NCBI GenBank assembly: GCA_030691985.1
Contig: JAUYDB010000038.1
Span: forward strand, 1 to 16,408
DNA length: 16,408 nt
Source: Candidatus Omnitrophota bacterium
Lineage (GTDB): Bacteria; Omnitrophota; Gorgyraeia; 2-01-FULL-45-10
Direction: 5' to 3'
Shown: positions 1-6,562 of the stretch, in pieces
Layout: each line of letters opens with the position of its first letter
How positions within the stretch are numbered: position 1 is the stretch's first letter
The notes under the pieces: generated by a model
The model's input: the letters and a program-made list of their open reading frames with translations, nothing else
Database searches by the model: none
What the model was told of the DNA's origin: nothing
Made by a program: the position numbers and the translations under genes

Positions 1-635
1 TTCAATATAAGCCTGTCGACTACGACTTCGATTGTGTGTTTTTTATTCTTATCCGGCTTTATGGTTTTATCCAGGTCGATGACCTCGCCGTCAATCCTCA
101 CCCTTACGAACCCCTCTTTCTTGATACGCTGGAATAGCTCGCGATATTCGCCCTTCTTACCCCTCACGAGCGGGGCGAGCACTAATATCTTCGTATCTTT
201 AGGGAGGGTGAGAACGCGCTCAACTATCTCCTGGGAGGTCTGTCTGGTTATGGGTTTTTTGCAACCAGGGCAGTGCGGGGTGCCGATACTCGAGAACAGA
301 AGTCTCAGGTAGTCGTATATCTCGGTCTGGGTCCCGACAGTGGAACGGGGGTTTGACCCGGCAGTCCTCTGCTCTATGCTTATCGCGGGGGACAGGCCTT
401 CGATATAATCGACATCCGGCTTCTGCAGGCGGTCAAGGAACTGCCGCGCGTAGCTGGAGAGGCTCTCGACATACCTGCGCTGGCCTTCGGCGTATATAGT
501 GTCGAACGCGAGAGACGACTTTCCGGAGCCTGATAGCCCCGTAATTACGGTAAGGGAATTGCGCGGGATCTCAAGGTCAATATTCTTTAAATTATGCTCC
601 CTCGCCCCTTTTATTATGATGTTATCTGTTTTCAT
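1..635 (-). CDS. uvrA: UvrA, excinuclease ABC subunit A (N-terminal part, runs off left edge)
   Basis: UvrA is the ATP-binding damage sensor of nucleotide excision repair; it dimerises and loads UvrB on damaged DNA in the cytoplasm. The window holds the first 211 residues. The opening matches the family closely: an AREHNLKNI segment near residue 11, the first Walker A GLSGSGKSS at 33-41, then YAEGQRRYVESLS, EGLSPAISIEQ and NPRSTVGT. The visible part ends in the conserved HTIEVVVDRL stretch, so the gene continues beyond base 1. A CPGC pair lies near residue 118. The start ATG at 635-633 gives the family's usual N-terminus; I see no strong Shine-Dalgarno sequence before it. It is separated from the upstream small gene by a terminator-like hairpin, so it is probably not part of the biosynthetic operon. 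Confidence 0.97.
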   Translation of the reverse strand, partial: MKTDNIIIKGAREHNLKNIDLEIPRNSLTVITGLSGSGKSSLAFDTIYAEGQRRYVESLSSYARQFLDRLQKPDVDYIEGLSPAISIEQRTAGSNPRSTVGTQTEIYDYLRLLFSSIGTPHCPGCKKPITRQTSQEIVERVLTLPKDTKILVLAPLVRGKKGEYRELFQRIKKEGFVRVRIDGEVIDLDKTIKPDKNKKHTIEVVVDRLIL

Positions 636-700
636 GTCTATAATGCATGGTGGCAGAATTTTTTCGGCTTCGACCCTATTAAATCGGGGGACACGGGATA

Positions 701-740
701 AAACAAGGGAGACAATAAAGACACTGCATCTCCCTTGTTT
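701..740 (-). terminator. Probable Rho-independent terminator after the small basic protein gene
   Basis: A perfect 12-bp inverted repeat (AAACAAGGGAGA at 701-712 against 729-740) surrounds a 16-nt loop. It lies about 35 bases beyond the stop codon of the small gene. On the minus strand the 3' side of the stem ends in TTGTTTTATC, a modest U-rich run. The stem is symmetric, but no plus-strand gene ends here, so I assign it to the minus strand. Confidence 0.6.
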
Positions 741-775
741 CACTCGGATTATTTATTAAGCTTAAAGCAAAAATG

Positions 776-1021
776 CTACCTTTTTTTCTTCTTCTTTTTC
801 CCGCCTCTCAGCATTTTTGCTCTTGAAACGTCACCTTTCTTATCAACAAAATAAAGGTAACCTTTCGCCTTCTCTACGCACGGCTTCGCGACTACCTTGC
901 CGCCGCCGCCCTTCGCCTGTCCTCTCGCCATTTTAGTCTCGACGATGTTCCCCTTCTTATCGACGTAATAAAGATAACCTTTTTTACGTTTGATGCCTAC
1001 CTTCGCGACCTTCTCTGCCAT
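776..1021 (-). CDS. Small lysine-rich protein with an internal duplication, function unknown
   Basis: An 81-residue, very basic protein made of two copies of one motif. The first copy reads KKGYLYYVDKKGNI, a short spacer, then KMARG; the second reads AKGYLYFVDKKGDV, a short spacer, then KMLRG. A glycine/lysine linker (GQAKGGGGK) joins them and the tail is GGKKKKKKR. There is one cysteine (KPCVEK) and no signal peptide or membrane segment. I recall similar short GYLYxxDKxGDVSxxKM proteins annotated only as hypothetical in environmental bacteria. The composition would suit nucleic-acid binding, but that is inference. ATG at 1021 is chosen over an in-frame GTG at 1030 because a perfect AGGAGG ends 8 nt before the ATG and overlaps the GTG. 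The strong site suggests high expression. It lies between nadX and uvrA and is followed by a terminator. Confidence 0.85.
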   Translation of the reverse strand: MAEKVAKVGIKRKKGYLYYVDKKGNIVETKMARGQAKGGGGKVVAKPCVEKAKGYLYFVDKKGDVSRAKMLRGGKKKKKKR

Positions 1022-1029
1022 TATGTTCA

Positions 1030-1035
1030 CCTCCT
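1030..1035 (-). promoter_or_regulatory. Strong Shine-Dalgarno site of the small basic protein
   Basis: AGGAGG on the minus strand, 8 nt before the ATG at 1021. It is the best ribosome binding site in the window and decides the start, because the alternative GTG at 1030 would overlap it. Confidence 0.85.
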
Positions 1036-1052
1036 CTCGTTCCTGTTAAGTA

Positions 1053-1125
1053 TAGACCAAAGACCGTAGACCGAAGACCAAAGACCTATAAGGTCTACAG
1101 TCTCTGGTCTGTGGTCTACAGTCCG
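1053..1125. repeat. Heptad-repeat hairpin, unit NAGACCN
   Basis: The left arm (1053-1087) is five consecutive 7-bp units of the form (T/A)AGACC(A/G/T). The right arm (1091-1125) is five 7-bp units of the complementary form, with a 3-nt loop (ATA) between. The two arms can pair along their whole length with scattered mismatches. It fills the gap between the nadX stop (1137) and the Shine-Dalgarno site of the small gene (1030). On the nadX transcript it would be a long hairpin just past the stop codon, without a U-tract. The same architecture with a different unit occurs at 6563-6637. Confidence 0.85.
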
Positions 1126-1136
1126 AAATTCATTCA

Positions 1137-1952
1137 TCATGTCCCTATCCTTACTGCCGAGACGATACTCTCCAGAGTCGCTATCGCGGACATTATCGCG
1201 AGCCGGCTTGTTTTCGGATTCGCATGAGACGGCACATTATCTGTGCTTGTTTTAATTCTGCCGCATTCGCCGGTTATCTCAAGCTCATGGATATTTGCCG
1301 TATAATCCGGAGAGGTAACTATCTTCACGCGCGTCTTCCCGGCGCCTATCCCGGCGAGACTCAGTACAGCCGACACGTTTATATTCTGAGGAAACCCTTT
1401 TACGGCTTCTGTCACGTTTCCTTCAAAAATGACGGTCTCCTCATTAACGCTAAAAACATCGATCCCTCTCGCCGTTAAATAGGGCGCGCCCGCTAATCCC
1501 TTCGGCGGCTTCCTCGTAGTTAAGGTAACCGCATCTATTTTACCGATTGCGGCGGCCTTCAGTCCGTCAAGGCCGCATATGGCGCCGCTCGGGATATATA
1601 TTTTAACGCCTTTCGCCCCGGCGGCCTTTAATAATTTTTCGTTTCCTATGAGGCCCCCTACGCTCATCACCATACAATCTTTTTTACCTTTGATGCATCT
1701 GCGTACAATATCGGCGCAAATATTAGCGCTTGCGGCCTCTACCACCAATCCCGCCTTCTTGATAAGTTCATCCAGCTTCAAAACAGAAACCTTTTTAAGC
1801 AGCCCCATGAGAATCGCCGCTTTTTTTTCATCAATATCGCAGAGGGCGACAAGGTCGACTTTATCATACAGCTTATCCTGACAGGCGCGCGCAATCTCTC
1901 GCCCTATTGTGCCGCATCCTATTATGCCTATCTTCAATCGTTTGCTATTCAT
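1137..1952 (-). CDS. nadX: L-aspartate dehydrogenase (NadX)
   Basis: Oxidises L-aspartate to iminoaspartate with NAD(P)+, feeding quinolinate synthase in de novo NAD synthesis. The protein has 271 residues, normal for the family. It begins with a Rossmann nucleotide-binding motif, IGIIGCGTIG (GxGxxG at 12-17). It then shows SGAICGLDGLKAA, the TTRKPPKGLAGAPYL stretch typical of aspartate dehydrogenases, NIHELEITG with a conserved histidine, and NVPSHANPKTS near the C-terminus. Its gene starts 17 nt after the nadA stop, so the two enzymes that act in sequence are co-transcribed. The preceding site is weak (GCGAGA), suggesting translation coupled to nadA. A methylglyoxal- or homoserine-type dehydrogenase is less likely given the RKPP and NPKTS motifs and the nadA neighbour. 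Confidence 0.93.
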   Translation of the reverse strand: MNSKRLKIGIIGCGTIGREIARACQDKLYDKVDLVALCDIDEKKAAILMGLLKKVSVLKLDELIKKAGLVVEAASANICADIVRRCIKGKKDCMVMSVGGLIGNEKLLKAAGAKGVKIYIPSGAICGLDGLKAAAIGKIDAVTLTTRKPPKGLAGAPYLTARGIDVFSVNEETVIFEGNVTEAVKGFPQNINVSAVLSLAGIGAGKTRVKIVTSPDYTANIHELEITGECGRIKTSTDNVPSHANPKTSRLAIMSAIATLESIVSAVRIGT

Positions 1953-1969
1953 TCTATCGTAATCTCGCT

Positions 1970-2947
1970 TTAATATCCGGCTATGGCGGCGCCTTTTTTC
2001 TCCCCGGTGATCGCCAACATTTTATCCAGAGCTTTTTTGGCCTTATCGCGGATATCGTCGGAGACCTTTATCTCGTAAACCATCTTTTCGAGGCCGTGCG
2101 CAACCCACCCCAGCGTAATGAGTTTCATATTGGCGCAGACCAGATGCGGCGTCGGAAGATAGAATTTCTTATCCGGATTTTCCTTCTGCAGCTTATACAA
2201 CATCCCCGATTCGGTGGCTATTATGAACTCTTTTGACCGGGACTCTTTTACATACGTGAACATTCCGCCGGTCGAACATATGTGATCCGACAACGCCAGC
2301 ACCTCCGGATTACACTCGGGATGGGCTATAACCTCGGCATTCTCATGAAGCCCTTTTGCCTTTATTATGTCCTCCTCCTGAACACGTATGTGCGTAGGGC
2401 AGAATCCTTCCCAGAGGATTATATTCTTCTCTGGCGCCTGAGACTGGACGTAACGCCCCAGGTTTTTGTCCGGCACAAATATGACATCTTTCTCTTCCAG
2501 GGACTTCACTATCGAAACGGCATTGCTCGAAGTGCATGCGATGTCGCTTTCGGCCTTGACCTCGGCGCTCGAATTGACATAACAAACCACCGCGGCTCCG
2601 GGGTGCTCCCTCTTTTTTGCGCGCAGCTTCTCCGGCGTTATCATGTCAGCCAGGGGACACCCGGCCTCAAGCACAGGGAGAAGGACCTTCTTATCCGGGT
2701 TCAATATAGAAGCCGATTCGGCCATAAACTGGACCCCGCAGAATACTATCACATCGGCGTCGGTCCTGACAGCGGCCTGCGAGAGGGCAAGGCTGTCACC
2801 CGATATATCCGCAATCTCCTGTATCTCATCACGCTGGTAGTTATGCACTATTATGACGGCGTTTCGCTTCCTCTTAAGCTTCTCTATCTTCGTCTTTAAC
2901 GCCTCTTTATATTTAAGATCTCTCTTATTTTTTATATCAACCGTCAT
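1970..2947 (-). CDS. nadA: Quinolinate synthase A
   Basis: Condenses iminoaspartate with dihydroxyacetone phosphate to quinolinate, the precursor of the pyridine ring of NAD. The protein is 325 residues, in the range of the shorter, NadX-partnered type. The three expected [4Fe-4S] ligands are visible: Cys97 in EAGCPLAD, Cys183 in WEGFCPTH and Cys271 in VCANMK. Their spacing (86 and 88 residues) agrees with the family. Other signatures are VHNYQRDEIQ near 34, DISGDSLALSQ, FCGVQFMAESA and HPECNPEVL. The oxygen-sensitive cluster suits an anaerobe. The gene lies between panC (35-nt gap) and nadX (17-nt gap), with AAGGGTG before the ATG. nadC is not in the window. Confidence 0.97.
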   Translation of the reverse strand: MTVDIKNKRDLKYKEALKTKIEKLKRKRNAVIIVHNYQRDEIQEIADISGDSLALSQAAVRTDADVIVFCGVQFMAESASILNPDKKVLLPVLEAGCPLADMITPEKLRAKKREHPGAAVVCYVNSSAEVKAESDIACTSSNAVSIVKSLEEKDVIFVPDKNLGRYVQSQAPEKNIILWEGFCPTHIRVQEEDIIKAKGLHENAEVIAHPECNPEVLALSDHICSTGGMFTYVKESRSKEFIIATESGMLYKLQKENPDKKFYLPTPHLVCANMKLITLGWVAHGLEKMVYEIKVSDDIRDKAKKALDKMLAITGEKKGAAIAGY

Positions 2948-2982
2948 CTTACACCCTTATTTCCTTCCTTTTTACCTTTCTG

Positions 2983-3849
2983 CTATTTTGGAATCGCGGA
3001 TAAGGCTGCTTTGATAATTATATTATCGATGAGCCTGGTCCTGCCCACATACGCGGCGATAGCTATCAATACCTCGCTGCCAATCGTATCGACTTCCTTC
3101 AGGTCTTTTGTACCGGCTATCGATACATAATCGATTTTGACGGACGGTTTTTCTTTTATCATATCGTTTATCGCGGTTAAGACCTTTTTCGGATTTTTTT
3201 CGCCGTGTTTTATCAAATGGCCTGCCCTCTCGAGCGACCGGCTCAATACAAGCGCGTCGGATCTCTCATCGTCGGTGAGATAGATGTTTCGCGAGCTAAT
3301 AGCAAGGCCGTCAGGCTCGCGGATCGTCGGCATCATCTTTATCTCGACGCCCATATGTAGGTCTTCAGCCATCTTCTTTATGATTATCGCCTGCTGGGCA
3401 TCCTTCTGGCCGAAGTACGCTATGTCCGGCCTAACAATCCCGAAAAGCTTCGCGACGACCGTAGCCACGCCTTTAAAATGGCCCGGCCGCGACGCCCCGC
3501 ACAACGCCGAGGAGAGAGCTTCGACAGCGACATAGGTAGCATACCCGTGAGGGTACATATCTTTAACGGAAGGGTAAAAAAGTACGTCCACTCCGGCGGA
3601 CCTTGCCAGTTCCTCATCGCGCTTAAAATCCCTGGGGTATTTATCAAAATCTTCCTTGGGGCCGAACTGGATGGGATTGACGAATATGCTCATCACCGCC
3701 GTATCGTCATGTTTTTTCGCTGCCCTTACGAGGCTAAGATGGCCCTCATGAAGATACCCCATAGTCGGAACAAATCCGATCGTCTTCGCTTCTTTCTTGA
3801 GCAACCTGGTAAACGTCGACATCCGGGAAACGCTATCGACTATCTTCAT
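2983..3849 (-). CDS. panC: Pantothenate synthetase (pantoate--beta-alanine ligase)
   Basis: Joins pantoate and beta-alanine using ATP, through a pantoyl adenylate, in the last step of pantothenate (CoA precursor) synthesis. It has 288 residues, normal for the family. Visible signatures are GFVPTMGYLHEGHLSLV with the nucleotide-binding HxGH at 34-37, FVNPIQFGPKEDFDKYPR, PGHFKGVATVV, YFGQKDAQQ and the ISSRNIYL loop. The ATG at 3849 is preceded by AAGGAA about 11 nt upstream. panB and panD are not in the window, so pantoate and beta-alanine come from genes elsewhere. With nadA and nadX it forms a cofactor block. On its upstream side it is separated from dapL by a palindromic repeat element. Confidence 0.96.
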   Translation of the reverse strand: MKIVDSVSRMSTFTRLLKKEAKTIGFVPTMGYLHEGHLSLVRAAKKHDDTAVMSIFVNPIQFGPKEDFDKYPRDFKRDEELARSAGVDVLFYPSVKDMYPHGYATYVAVEALSSALCGASRPGHFKGVATVVAKLFGIVRPDIAYFGQKDAQQAIIIKKMAEDLHMGVEIKMMPTIREPDGLAISSRNIYLTDDERSDALVLSRSLERAGHLIKHGEKNPKKVLTAINDMIKEKPSVKIDYVSIAGTKDLKEVDTIGSEVLIAIAAYVGRTRLIDNIIIKAALSAIPK

Positions 3850-3917
3850 GATATCATGCCTTCCTTAGAATTACCGTATCAGCTGAAGCGGCAGGACGGG
3901 TCCTGCTGCAAGAGCTA

Positions 3918-4135
3918 GAAATTTTTCAGCCTCGATTCTACATGGACACAAGGCCAGGACCTTTCGCCTAATTTTGCTATCAAAGATATTTAAGCTTTAT
4001 ATTGTTATTCCGGTTATTTTTGTTACTGTCTATGCCATACTCTTAATAGTTTTTGGGTAGCTATAACCTTAGCAAAATTTATACGGCTCAAGGCCCGTGG
4101 CCTTGTGTTCATGTCGCCAGGAGCCGAAAAATTTC
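3918..4135. repeat. Intergenic palindromic element, copy 1 (subfamily A)
   Basis: This 218-bp element fills most of the 317-bp gap between panC and dapL. Its ends are perfect inverted copies of GAAATTTTTC (3918-3927 and 4126-4135). Arms of 44 bp on each side pair in several blocks, best at 3940-3963 against 4089-4114 (both contain ACACAAGGCCA). Inside is a 130-bp core (3962-4091) that starts with TTCGCCTAATTTTGCTA and ends with AGCAAAATTTATACGGCTCA. Its inner inverted repeat AATTTTGCTA / TAGCAAAATT (3970-3979, 4070-4079) is perfect. It encodes no protein and shows no obvious target duplication. Copy 2 is its closest relative. The remaining bases of the gap (3850-3917, 4136-4166) hold the panC ribosome site and a small GC-rich hairpin at 3891-3906. 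Confidence 0.9.
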
Positions 4136-4166
4136 CTCGATTATTTTGATAAAATTTGCACTGACC

Positions 4167-5336
4167 TTACGCCAGTCTCTTCCCGATCCTCTCGACTGCT
4201 TCCTTGAGCCTATTCTTATCAACCGTAAGCGCGAACCTGACATACCCTTCGCCGTGCTCGCCGAAGCCGTTGCCCGGCGTCGCTACGATATCGCATTTTT
4301 CCAACAGCTCTTTGGAAAAGGCCGCGGACGTATACCTGTGCGGCACTTTAGCCCAAACGTAGAAAGTCGCTTTTGGTTTTTCCACTACCCACCCAAGCCC
4401 TTTAAGGCCGTTCACGAATATATCACGCCTCTCGGCGTAAACTTTCATAATTGATTTTATGTGACGGTCGTAATTTTCAAGCGCCGCTATACCGGCTTTT
4501 TGTATCGCGAAAAATACCCCTGAATCCACGTTTGACTTTACCCTGGCCAGCCCATCGATGAGCTCGCGGTTGCCGCAGGCAAATCCGAGCCTCCACCCCG
4601 TCATATTGAATGTCTTCGAATGAGAATGAAACTCTATCGCGACGTCCTTGGCGCCTTCGACTTCAAATATGCTCGGCGGCCTGTAATCGTCGAACGCGAT
4701 TTCCGAATAGGCGGCGTCATGGCAGACTATTATATTATGTTTCTTCGCGAATTCTACAACGTCTTTAAAAAATTTCGTGTCGCATACCGCGGCGGTTGGG
4801 TTGTTGGGATAATTTATGAAGATCATCCTCACCTTATGGATGATGGCGTGGTTTATCGCTTTCAAATCCGGTAAAAAATGGTTTTTTTCGACAAGCGGCA
4901 TGGATACAATCTCGCCGCCGGCGAGAAGCGTCCCTGACCTGTACGGCGGATAGCACGGATCCGGAACGAGGACAACGTCGCCGGGGTTCACAAAGGCGAG
5001 CGGCATATGCGCTATGCCCTCTTTAGAACCGATCAAGGGATGTATCTCACTATCCGCGGCGAGCTCTACGGCAAAACGCTTCTTGAACCACTTCGAGCAT
5101 GCCGTTCTGAATTCCGGCAGGCCCTGGTCAAGCGGATACCTATGGGTGGACGGGTCGCGCATCGCCCTATTCATCGCGTCGATCACAAAATTCGGCGTAG
5201 GGATATCGGGATCGCCAACGCCCAGATCTATGATGTTCCGGCCTTCTTCGCGCGCCTTCTTCTTCGCCTTATCAAGCTCCACGAACAGATACGGCGGCAG
5301 CCTCTTCAACCGCTCCGACTTTTCAATCCTGATCAT
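4167..5336 (-). CDS. dapL: LL-diaminopimelate aminotransferase (DapL)
   Basis: Converts tetrahydrodipicolinate directly to LL-diaminopimelate with glutamate as amino donor, bypassing the succinylase and acetylase branches. It is a class I/II PLP aminotransferase of 389 residues. The N-terminus SERLKRLPPYLFVELDKAKK and DLGVGDPDIPTP (37-48) are typical of DapL. Next come YPNNPT at 176-181, HDAAYSEI at 206-213 with the PLP-contacting Asp and Tyr, and the Schiff-base Lys241 in SHSKTFNMTGWRLGF. I choose ATG at 5336 because GAGGGG lies just upstream and it gives the family N-terminus; ATG 5348 and GTG 5363 are longer in-frame options. Palindromic elements flank the gene on both sides. Since dapB, dapA, dapF and lysA are neighbours and dapD/dapE are absent, this function is much more likely than a generic aspartate aminotransferase. 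Confidence 0.94.
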   Translation of the reverse strand: MIRIEKSERLKRLPPYLFVELDKAKKKAREEGRNIIDLGVGDPDIPTPNFVIDAMNRAMRDPSTHRYPLDQGLPEFRTACSKWFKKRFAVELAADSEIHPLIGSKEGIAHMPLAFVNPGDVVLVPDPCYPPYRSGTLLAGGEIVSMPLVEKNHFLPDLKAINHAIIHKVRMIFINYPNNPTAAVCDTKFFKDVVEFAKKHNIIVCHDAAYSEIAFDDYRPPSIFEVEGAKDVAIEFHSHSKTFNMTGWRLGFACGNRELIDGLARVKSNVDSGVFFAIQKAGIAALENYDRHIKSIMKVYAERRDIFVNGLKGLGWVVEKPKATFYVWAKVPHRYTSAAFSKELLEKCDIVATPGNGFGEHGEGYVRFALTVDKNRLKEAVERIGKRLA

Positions 5337-5340
5337 ATCG

Positions 5341-5346
5341 CCCCTC
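5341..5346 (-). promoter_or_regulatory. Shine-Dalgarno site of dapL
   Basis: GAGGGG on the minus strand, 4 nt before the ATG at 5336. The spacing is short, but the same GAGGGG with the same spacing occurs before argG (ATG at 12442), which supports both starts. Confidence 0.55.
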
Positions 5347-5366
5347 ATTTTTCGATACACCACCCA

Positions 5367-5388
5367 GAAATTTTTACGGATCCTGGCG
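5367..5388. repeat. Partial (solo) end of the palindromic element
   Basis: These 22 bases match the inverted right end of copy 1 (4115-4135 read on the minus strand) with one inserted base and one substitution: GAAATTTTT, then CGG, then TCCTGGCG. No second arm follows. Copy 2 begins only 9 bp further on with its own GAAATTTTTT end. This looks like a remnant of an older insertion just upstream of dapL, cut off by copy 2. Confidence 0.6.
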
Positions 5389-5396
5389 CTCCGCTT

Positions 5397-5615
5397 GAAA
5401 TTTTTTAAGCTCCGATTCTCTTATGGACGCAAGGCCAGGGCCCTTCGCCTAATTTTGCTATCATGCAATTTAAGGCTTATGTATTTATTCCGGTTTGTTT
5501 TGTTTCTGTCTATACGATGCTCTTAATAGTTTTAAGGTAGCGCAGCCTTAGCAAAATTCATACGGCTCAAGGCCCGTGGCCTTGTGTCCATGTAGCCAGA
5601 GGCTTAAAAAATTTC
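5397..5615. repeat. Intergenic palindromic element, copy 2 (subfamily A)
   Basis: A 219-bp element in the 534-bp gap between dapL and dapB, in the same orientation as copies 1 and 4. The outermost 14 bp are perfect inverted copies (GAAATTTTTTAAGC at 5397-5410, complement at 5602-5615); note TTAAGC here where copy 1 has TC(A/G)GC. The arms continue with ATGGAC(G/A)CAAGGCCA on both sides. The core is 5443-5570 (128 bp) with a perfect inner repeat AATTTTGCTA / TAGCAAAATT (5451-5460, 5549-5558). Core segments CTGTCTAT and CTCTTAATAGTTTT are shared with copy 1. It contains no gene. Confidence 0.9.
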
Positions 5616-5631
5616 CTCAATTCTCTCCCCT

Positions 5632-5872
5632 GAAATTTTTCATCTCACGAGGGACAGATATCGACAAGATGAGCGTTGAATGGCCTTATGGCCATGGGGG
5701 TTGAGCCGTATAAATTTTGTTTACATTGCACTACCCTAAAATGTTTATGACCGCTGTATCCATAGCTGTAGTAAAGCTTAAAATAATAAAACCAAAAGGA
5801 TGCATTCCTTGAAAACAAAATTAGGCGAAGCCCCCTGGCCATAAGGCCAAGAGAGGCATGCCGAAAAATTTC
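5632..5872. repeat. Intergenic palindromic element, copy 3 (subfamily B, inverted)
   Basis: A 241-bp element lying tail to tail with copy 2 (16-bp gap). It is bounded by perfect GAAATTTTTC inverted ends (5632-5641, 5863-5872). The inner arms contain TGGCCTTATGGCCA on both sides (5681-5694 and its complement at 5836-5849). The core, 5701-5830, is exactly 130 bp; read on the minus strand it aligns without gaps to the core of copy 4, with 19 differences by my count. The inner repeat is AATTTTGTTT / AAACAAAATT (5713-5722, 5813-5822). Its left arm is about 25 bp longer than in the other copies. The right end overlaps the dapB stop codon. Confidence 0.9.
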
Positions 5873-6545
5873 AAAGCCCCAGTACGTCCTTCATCGTAAA
5901 TAGGCCATGCGGCCTGGTGACGGCAAACTTCGCGGCGGCGAGCGCGCCTTTCGCGAAGATGTCGCGGGTCTTTGCGCTGTGAGTAAGCTCGATCACGTCG
6001 AGAGAGCTTTCAAGCTTTATCGTGTGCTCGCCGACGATCTCGCCCTCGCGCACCGACGCTATCGGCACTGCGATATTACCCCTCGCCTCTCTCACAATCC
6101 TGGCCATCTCCTTAGCCGTTCCGGACGGCGCGTCTTTCTTTTCGACGTGATGCGCCTCAACTATATCAATAGCATACTCGGGGCCCAACGCCTTCACGGC
6201 ATCGGCTATCATCTTAAACAGAAGATTTACGCCTATAGACATGTTCGGCGAAAACACTACCGGTATCTTCTTCGATGCCGCCTCTATGGCCTTGCACTGG
6301 TCTTGAGATAGCCCCGTCGTCCCTATTACGATGGCCTTCTTATACCCTTCACAAAGCGAAAGATGTTCCATGGTCGCCTCGGGAGTCGTAAATTCTATCA
6401 GGCAGTCACTAGCCGCTATAACAGGCTGCGCCTCATCGCCCGCATCAAACTGGCCGCTCAGTTGAAATCCGGCATCCTCTTTCGCAAGCTCTATAATCCG
6501 CGAACCCATCTTACCCTTTGAACCGCCAATGCAGATATTGATCAT
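5871..6545 (-). CDS. dapB: 4-hydroxy-tetrahydrodipicolinate reductase (DapB)
   Basis: Reduces hydroxy-tetrahydrodipicolinate to tetrahydrodipicolinate with NAD(P)H, the step just before DapL. It has 224 residues, at the short end of the family but complete. The N-terminal dinucleotide motif is INICIGGSKGKMGSRI. EFTTPEA follows at 51-57 and IGTTGLS at 74-80. The catalytic stretch AHHVEKKDAPSGTA lies at 131-144 with the histidine pair at 132-133, and the C-terminal part contains RDIFAKGALAAAKF and GLFTMKDVL. The ATG at 6545 is preceded by AAGGAG with 7 nt spacing. The TGA stop is shared with the end of repeat element copy 3, so the final codons lie at an insertion boundary. On the upstream side a heptad-repeat hairpin separates it from dapA. 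Confidence 0.96.
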   Translation of the reverse strand: MINICIGGSKGKMGSRIIELAKEDAGFQLSGQFDAGDEAQPVIAASDCLIEFTTPEATMEHLSLCEGYKKAIVIGTTGLSQDQCKAIEAASKKIPVVFSPNMSIGVNLLFKMIADAVKALGPEYAIDIVEAHHVEKKDAPSGTAKEMARIVREARGNIAVPIASVREGEIVGEHTIKLESSLDVIELTHSAKTRDIFAKGALAAAKFAVTRPHGLFTMKDVLGL

Positions 6546-6562
6546 TGATAACTCCTTATTTT

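Noticed and set aside
681..700. GGGGGACACGGG-containing segment resembling the GGGGACAC ends of some transposase-associated REP repeats
   Set aside because: Only one short occurrence, with no inverted partner nearby; too little to call a repeat.
1053..1125. CRISPR-like array
   Set aside because: Units are 7 bp with no spacers and the array turns back on itself as a hairpin; no cas genes are present.
3891..3906. GC-rich hairpin GCAGGACGGGTCCTGC taken as a dapL terminator
   Set aside because: The stem is strong, but neither strand has a U-tract after it and it lies past element copy 1. It may be a leader structure of panC, which I cannot support.
3918..4135. Palindromic element read as an insertion sequence with a transposase
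   Set aside because: At 218-241 bp the copies are far too short to encode a transposase, and no target-site duplication could be identified at any copy.
4053..5526. Plus-strand open frames starting inside the elements and coding for similar peptides such as KIYTAQ or KIHTAQ
   Set aside because: The peptide similarity follows from the repeated DNA. The frames run on antisense through dapL, and no ribosome site or protein family supports them.
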